Below, piece by piece: positions 59,180 to 64,000 of a stretch of 64,000 nt of DNA. Both the position numbers and the translations under genes were made by a program. Source of the stretch: Clostridium fungisolvens (lineage in GTDB: Bacteria; Bacillota; Clostridia; Clostridiales; Clostridiaceae); NCBI RefSeq assembly GCF_014193895.1, contig NZ_BLZR01000001.1:3038001-3102000 (forward strand), written 5' to 3'. The number at the start of each line of letters is the position of its first letter. Position 1 is the stretch's first letter. Below the pieces are notes generated by a model, which saw only the letters and a program-made list of their open reading frames with translations, did not search any database and had not been told where the DNA came from.

Positions 59180-60877
59180 TTATGTATTAAATTTCATTTT
59201 GTTTTTCTTAATATTTGCCAATTCAACCATTTCCTTCGCATTAACTAGAGTAGCTGAAGTTACTTCAACTCCGCCAATCATTTTAGCTACTTCTAAGTCT
59301 TTTTCATCGGAATTCATTATTTTAACCTTAGTATATGTCTTTTCTCCATCAACATGCTTAGATATAAGGAAATGATTGTCTGACATTGAAGCTATTTGCG
59401 GAAGATGAGTTATGCAGAAAACTTGATGTTTAACTGAAACTTCGTACATTTTTTCTCCTACCGCTTGAGCAATTCTTCCACTTATTCCTGTATCTATTTC
59501 GTCAAATATTACTGTAGGTATTTTATCCTTATTAACAAATACTGTTTTTAAGGATAACATTATTCTTGAAAGTTCTCCTCCAGATACTACTTTTTCTAAA
59601 GACTTTAGAGGTTCTCCTGGATTTGTAGAAATGAGGAACACTACCTTATCCATTCCATATGTATTAAATTCCTCTACAGAAGTTATATCTATACTGAATC
59701 TACTTTTCTCTAAACCTACATATCTTAATTCTGAGCTTATCCTCTCTTCAAGATCTTTTCCTATGGTAATTCTTAAGTCATGTAACTTCTGACCTAAAGT
59801 TCTCATCTGTTTGTAAATCTTATTTTTTTCGTCTACTAATGAATTAATTATTTGTTCTGAGTTTACTATCTGATTATACTGTTCTTCTAGCTGCATTCTG
59901 TAATCTAAAATAGCTTCTATAGTTTCTCCATATTTCTTCTTATATAATCCTATTTCATAAGTTCTTCTATTAACCCTGTCCAATTCATCATCATCAAAAA
60001 CATATTCATCACTTATGTCTCTAAACTCATTGGAAATTTCCTGTAAATTATAAAATATTTCATTTAACTCTTCATAGCTCTTTTTTATCTTATCTGAATA
60101 TTTAGTTATAGAAGAAAGATCATAGCAGATACGCGATAATTTATCAACAATTGATCCATCTTCACTTCCCCCTCTTAAATCATTATATGTATAAGAAAGA
60201 ACTTTACTTATTTTTTCAGCATTTGACAATACAGCAAGCTTTTCATTAAGCTCAGCCTCTTCTTCTGGCTTAAGCTTTCCTTCGTCTATGTCATCAATCT
60301 GATATTTAATATAGTTGACAAGCTTTTCATTATCTTCATTACCTTTAAGCTCTCTAATCTTTTCTTCTATCACTGAAACTTCATTAAAAAGTTTTCTATA
60401 CTCAGATAAAGTTCCCGAAATACTTTCTTCGCCGAAACTATCTAAATAGTTGATATGACTTGATTTATTCATAAGATTTTGATTTTCGTGCTGACCATGA
60501 ATATCTACCAAGGTCTCAGTAAGCTTTTTAAGTGAAGAAATAATTAAACTTTTGCCATTTACTTTAATAACAGATTTTCCGTTTTGAAAAGATTCTCTTG
60601 ATATTATAATAAGATCATCTGTTTCTATCTCTAATTCTTCAAGTGCATTCTTTGTTCTGGTGCTTTCGATATCAAATATAGCTTCTACAAAAGTTTTATT
60701 TTCACCAGTTCTGATAATATCTTTATTAAACTTTCCTCCAAGCACATAATTTATAGCATCAATAATTATTGATTTACCTGCTCCTGTTTCTCCGGATAGT
60801 ATATTAAATCCTTTATCAAAGCTTAAACAAATTTTCTCTATAAGTGCAAAGTTCTCAATAGTAAGTTGTAATAACAT
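59180..60877 (-). CDS. recN: DNA repair protein RecN
   Basis: The 565-aa SMC-like ATPase has Walker A GETGAGKSI near residue 35, long coiled-coil arms (about 150-360), signature VVSGGELSRIMLSLK and Walker B VIFDEIDTGISG. RecN gathers DNA ends in double-strand-break repair. It lies 21 bp after argR, with RBS AAGGTGG, in the conserved nadK-argR-recN order. Confidence 0.97.
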   Translation of the reverse strand: MLLQLTIENFALIEKICLSFDKGFNILSGETGAGKSIIIDAINYVLGGKFNKDIIRTGENKTFVEAIFDIESTRTKNALEELEIETDDLIIISRESFQNGKSVIKVNGKSLIISSLKKLTETLVDIHGQHENQNLMNKSSHINYLDSFGEESISGTLSEYRKLFNEVSVIEEKIRELKGNEDNEKLVNYIKYQIDDIDEGKLKPEEEAELNEKLAVLSNAEKISKVLSYTYNDLRGGSEDGSIVDKLSRICYDLSSITKYSDKIKKSYEELNEIFYNLQEISNEFRDISDEYVFDDDELDRVNRRTYEIGLYKKKYGETIEAILDYRMQLEEQYNQIVNSEQIINSLVDEKNKIYKQMRTLGQKLHDLRITIGKDLEERISSELRYVGLEKSRFSIDITSVEEFNTYGMDKVVFLISTNPGEPLKSLEKVVSGGELSRIMLSLKTVFVNKDKIPTVIFDEIDTGISGRIAQAVGEKMYEVSVKHQVFCITHLPQIASMSDNHFLISKHVDGEKTYTKVKIMNSDEKDLEVAKMIGGVEVTSATLVNAKEMVELANIKKNKMKFNT

Positions 60878-60898
60878 CTTAACCCACCTTACTTAATT

Positions 60899-61351
60899 TT
60901 AAGTATTTAACATTCTTCTCATCTTAGATACTAACTCTTCAGCTTTATCTATAGTTCTAACTAATATAAAAATTGTGTTATCACCAGCTATAGTTCCTGC
61001 TATATCAGAAAAATGTAAAGTATCTATCGCTTCTGCAGCAGCAGATGCTGACCCAGACAAAGTTTTCACCACAACCATCTTATCAACATTTTCTACATGT
61101 AGAACAGTATTAGAAAATATATTGGCCATTTTATCACTCATATCATTTGTACTATTATTAATAGATGCATACTTGTATTTTCCATCTGAACCAAGTACTT
61201 TTATTAACTTTAAAGTTTTTATATCTCTAGAGACAGTAGCTTGAGTTACATCAAAGCCTTCATTCTTTAATGTATCTGCAAGTTCCTCTTGTGTTTCAAT
61301 TGACCTATTGTTAATTATTTCCAAAATCTTTGTATGTCTCTTTGATTTCAC
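60899..61351 (-). CDS. argR: Arginine repressor ArgR
   Basis: The 150-aa protein has the winged HTH (residues 4-70: HTKILEIINNRSIETQEELADTLKNEG, TQATVSRDIKTL) and the C-terminal arginine-binding hexamerisation domain (SASAAAEAIDTL, IAGTIAGDNTIFIL). It represses arginine synthesis and activates catabolism when arginine is bound. The start is GTG behind AAGGTGAGGG. Confidence 0.96.
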   Translation of the reverse strand: MKSKRHTKILEIINNRSIETQEELADTLKNEGFDVTQATVSRDIKTLKLIKVLGSDGKYKYASINNSTNDMSDKMANIFSNTVLHVENVDKMVVVKTLSGSASAAAEAIDTLHFSDIAGTIAGDNTIFILVRTIDKAEELVSKMRRMLNT

Positions 61352-61363
61352 GTTACCCTCACC

Positions 61364-62200
61364 TTACCATTCGCCATCTTGGCTTAAGATTTTTTTTCTA
61401 AGTACGTTAAAATAGTCATATTCATCTAAAAGTATTAAATTACAAGGCTTTTCATTTTTTCCAACCATTATCTTGCAATTATTGCTTAATTTAATGGATT
61501 TTTGTCCATCCACAGTTAAAAATATTTCTTCCGCAAAGCTTTCAGCTTGTATTTCAACTGTACTACTGCCGTTTATAACAATAGGTTTCATTGTAGGTGT
61601 ATGAGAACATATAGGAACTATGGTTATTATTTCTAGTGATGGCATTATTAGCGGACCACCTGCTGAAAATGAATATGCAGTAGATCCAGTAGGAGTTGAT
61701 ATTATAACTCCGTCTCCCTTAAATGATGAATAAAATCTGTTATCAACAAGAATCTTATACTTTACCATTCTTGAAAGAGTACCTTTTGCTATAACTATAT
61801 CATTTAAGGCTATGTTATCATAAGTCCCACTAGCGCATTGAACATTACATTTTAGCATCATTCTTTTCTCATATCTAAACTTTTTATTTTTAAGACACTC
61901 TAATGCATAGTCAACACATTTAATATCAACACTTGTTAGAAATCCAAGATTACCTATGTTTATGCCAAATATAGGCACATCAGTTGGTACTGCCAGATCC
62001 CTTGTTGCTCCTAAAATGGTTCCATCACCGCCTAAAACCATTAGACAATCTATATTTTTATTATGTTCAATATCTTTATGATTTTGAACTCTAAAAACAC
62101 ATGAATTCTCAAAGTATTCTTGTGTTTTCTTCATTATTGTATTAATTATGGAACCATCTTTATCTTTAGATGGGTTGATGAAAATACCTATATTTCTCAT
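61364..62200 (-). CDS. nadK: NAD kinase
   Basis: The 278-aa protein carries the GGDGTILGATR loop, GINIGNLGFLT, the NDIVIAKG segment, STPTGSTAYSFSAGGP and a C-terminal VDGQ motif, all diagnostic for ATP-NAD kinases. It makes NADP+ from NAD+. RBS CGGAGGG. It sits 12 bp upstream of argR in the same transcript. Confidence 0.97.
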   Translation of the reverse strand: MRNIGIFINPSKDKDGSIINTIMKKTQEYFENSCVFRVQNHKDIEHNKNIDCLMVLGGDGTILGATRDLAVPTDVPIFGINIGNLGFLTSVDIKCVDYALECLKNKKFRYEKRMMLKCNVQCASGTYDNIALNDIVIAKGTLSRMVKYKILVDNRFYSSFKGDGVIISTPTGSTAYSFSAGGPLIMPSLEIITIVPICSHTPTMKPIVINGSSTVEIQAESFAEEIFLTVDGQKSIKLSNNCKIMVGKNEKPCNLILLDEYDYFNVLRKKILSQDGEW

Positions 62201-62213
62201 AGTTCCCTCCGTG

Positions 62214-63023
62214 CTATATGTTATTATGAGAGTCTTGAACTACCTTTTCAATTCTTTCATCTATATTGAAGTCTCCTTCATATTGTGCCTTAGTAAAATA
62301 TACTAAATACTCAATATTTCCTTCAGGACCTTTAATTGGTGAAAAATCTAAACCTTTGATTGATAAATTTAGTGATAATATAAATCCTACAATTTTCTTG
62401 ATTACTTCTTTATGAGTTTCAGGATCTCTAACTACGCCTTTTTTACCAACTTTCTCTCTTCCTGCTTCAAATTGAGGCTTTATTAGCGCTACAACCTCAC
62501 CTTGTTCCTGAAGAAGATTTACCACTGCAGGGGTTACCTTTGTAAGCGATATAAATGATACATCAATAGAAGCAAAATCTGCTTTTTCAGCTAATTGATC
62601 TTCAGTTACGTATCTTACATTAGTTCTTTCCATACATACAACTCTCTCATCAGTTCTAAGCTTCCAAGCAAACTGCCCATAACCAACATCTATTGCATAA
62701 ACCTTTTTCGATCCATTTTGCAGCATACAATCAGTAAATCCACCAGTGGATGCGCCTATATCTAAGCATACTTTATCCTTCAGCTCTATATCAAAGGATT
62801 TTATAGCTTTCTCTAGTTTAAAGCCACCTCTGCTAACATATGGAATATCATTACCTTTTACTATAATCTCCGCTTCTACCTTTACTTTTTCGCCACTCTT
62901 ATCTACTCTTCTTCCATCTATAAAAACATTTCCAGCCATTATGCTGGTCTTTGCTCTTTCTCTAGATTGAAAGAATCCTTTTTCTACAAGAAGAATGTCC
63001 AATCTTTCCTTTTTGTCTCCCAT
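62214..63023 (-). CDS. tlyA: TlyA family rRNA 2'-O-methyltransferase
   Basis: The 269-aa protein has an S4 RNA-binding domain (residues 5-65: ERLDILLVEKGFFQSRERAKTSIMAGNV) and an FtsJ-like methyltransferase (LDIGASTGGFTDCML, VYAIDVGYGQFAWKLR, VVALIKPQFEAGRE). TlyA methylates rRNA in both ribosomal subunits; the old name is haemolysin A. The ATG at 63023 follows GAGGAG; a longer upstream frame has no RBS. Confidence 0.95.
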   Translation of the reverse strand: MGDKKERLDILLVEKGFFQSRERAKTSIMAGNVFIDGRRVDKSGEKVKVEAEIIVKGNDIPYVSRGGFKLEKAIKSFDIELKDKVCLDIGASTGGFTDCMLQNGSKKVYAIDVGYGQFAWKLRTDERVVCMERTNVRYVTEDQLAEKADFASIDVSFISLTKVTPAVVNLLQEQGEVVALIKPQFEAGREKVGKKGVVRDPETHKEVIKKIVGFILSLNLSIKGLDFSPIKGPEGNIEYLVYFTKAQYEGDFNIDERIEKVVQDSHNNI

Positions 63024-63101
63024 TTTATCTCCTCTATATCTGCACTTATGTATATATCTATATAATCTATTTCTATCCAACAAAACTATTAGTTACCTAT
63101 G

Positions 63102-63167
63102 TTAATTAATAATGATAATAAAGTTATCAACTATATGTTTTATTAGGAACTGATTTATCTATATACG
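63102..63167. repeat. Family D interspersed repeat, copy 2
   Basis: Matches 31492-31593 at TAATAAAGTTATCAAC, TATGTTTTATT, GGAACTG and TATCTATATAC, without the 37-bp middle part of that copy. Confidence 0.55.
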
Positions 63168-63183
63168 GTTCCAACTTAAACTA

Positions 63184-63242
63184 TTAATTTATACATGCCG
63201 GAAAATCCCCAGATGCGCTATTTTCGAGCAAGTATAAATTAA
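63184..63242. repeat. Palindromic repeat between dxs and tlyA
   Basis: TTAATTTATACATGC pairs with GCAAGTATAAATTAA (one mismatch), with an inner CGGAAAAT/ATTTTCG and a loop with CAGATGCGC. The loop word is shared with family C repeats. Confidence 0.55.
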
Positions 63243-63269
63243 GTTCTCGTAATAGAAACCTATATTATC

Positions 63270-64000
63270 CTATTCTAATATACTTACTATTTCATCTTTT
63301 ATTGAAGTAATATCAAGTTTGTTCAATTTATACAGAGTACTTAAATCCCCATGTTGTATAAATTTATCTTCATATCCTAAGTTTACAATCTTACCTTTAT
63401 ATCCTATTGAGTTAAAGTAACTCAATATTTCTCTACCTAGTCCGCCACTTATAACATTATCTTCTATTGTAATTACATACTTGTAATCTTTAGCTATATC
63501 ATCTAAAAGATTTTTATCTAATGGTTTTATAAAGGTAGCATTAATTAGTGCTACATTATACTCTTCTCCAAGAAGTTTAATAGCAGCCTCTGAATGTTGA
63601 ACCATCTTACCAGTAGCAATTACAACTAAATCCTTACCTTTCCTGATTAAATCCCATCTACCTTTTTCTACTTTTTCAATAGGATTTAATTCTATCCCTG
63701 TTAGATCTCCACCTCTTGGGTATCTAATAGCCACAGGTTCATCTTGCATAAGTGCCCATCTTAGTATAGGTTTCACTTCCTCAAGACATTTTGGTGCCAC
63801 TATATTAAGATTAGGTATATGTGAAAGATATGATATATCAAATACACCTTGATGTGTTTCACCATCTTCTCCAACTATACCAGCTCTGTCTATAGCAAAA
63901 ACCACTGGTAGATTTTGTACACACACATCATGTAACACCTGATCATAAGCTCTTTGCAAGAACGTTGAGTATACTGCAAATACTGGTCTTAAGCCTTCCT
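63270..64000 (-). CDS. dxs: 1-deoxy-D-xylulose-5-phosphate synthase, 3' part
   Basis: The frame is open to the window edge and encodes the last 243 or so residues of Dxs (full length about 620). It covers the transketolase pyrimidine domain (STFLQRAYDQVLHDVCVQNLPVVFAIDRAGIVGEDGETHQG) and the C-terminal transketolase domain (YPRGGDLTG, IATGKMV, ATFIKPLD, IEDNVISGGLG). It makes DXP, the entry to the MEP isoprenoid pathway and to thiamine and pyridoxal synthesis. The 5' part lies beyond 64000. Confidence 0.96.
   Translation of the reverse strand, partial: EGLRPVFAVYSTFLQRAYDQVLHDVCVQNLPVVFAIDRAGIVGEDGETHQGVFDISYLSHIPNLNIVAPKCLEEVKPILRWALMQDEPVAIRYPRGGDLTGIELNPIEKVEKGRWDLIRKGKDLVVIATGKMVQHSEAAIKLLGEEYNVALINATFIKPLDKNLLDDIAKDYKYVITIEDNVISGGLGREILSYFNSIGYKGKIVNLGYEDKFIQHGDLSTLYKLNKLDITSIKDEIVSILE

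Overview
The window looks like chromosome of a low-GC, endospore-forming, anaerobic Clostridium-type Firmicute. Supporting this are the AT-rich composition, strong GGAGG ribosome binding sites, TTG and GTG starts, and a core sporulation and housekeeping block at the right end: dxs, tlyA, nadK, argR, recN, spoIVB, spo0A, spoIIM, dacF-type and dacB-type carboxypeptidases, scpA, scpB and ytfJ. Species assignment is inference.

Left part (1-16.99 kb), accessory and host genes. A Met-rich secreted protein and a DUF1659/DUF2922 pair are followed by a YtrA-type GntR regulator with an ABC transporter and a membrane zinc-ribbon protein, then an orphan GT2-methyltransferase fusion and a decayed acetyltransferase. 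At 6.4-13.2 kb lies a compact, unassigned minus-strand operon: AAA+ ATPase, two 124-aa proteins, a three-helix membrane protein, a PH-like/TerB-like protein and a 508-aa protein. It is preceded by a WYL regulator and an Xre regulator. I regard it as the best candidate for an undescribed (possibly defence or stress) system. A secreted protein, a VanZ-family protein and a flavoprotein pair follow.

Middle part (16.99-46.25 kb), an integrated element. The upstream flavoprotein gene of the pair is split. Its 3' part ends abruptly near 16,990, and its missing 5' end (start codon, RBS and 15 codons) lies at 46,253-46,299, beside a large serine recombinase gene. Joining the two at a shared TG dinucleotide restores a 330-codon frame (329 aa plus stop). 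The 29.26 kb between the junctions carries a histidine kinase, a LacI regulator with a CGTase, an AI-2E exporter family protein, a PHP hydrolase, a chemoreceptor, an AGE epimerase, a GH1 enzyme, an ECF sigma/anti-sigma pair, a DUF1028 protein, a secreted two-cysteine peptide with an FtsX-type ABC transporter, and an IS1595-like IS with perfect 24-bp ends. No phage structural or conjugation genes were seen.

Right part (46.25-64 kb), core block. The genes are mostly on the minus strand and concern the cell wall, chromosome segregation and sporulation. It includes two SAM-I-type riboswitches in series, each with its own terminator, upstream of an unknown 117-aa gene. It also has a spo0A promoter region with SigH-like and 0A-box sequences.

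Interspersed repeats are plentiful. One family consists of nested hairpins whose outer stems differ in sequence but stay complementary around a conserved core. Two copies of it sit inside another, MITE-like palindromic repeat. Two further short repeat families are also present.
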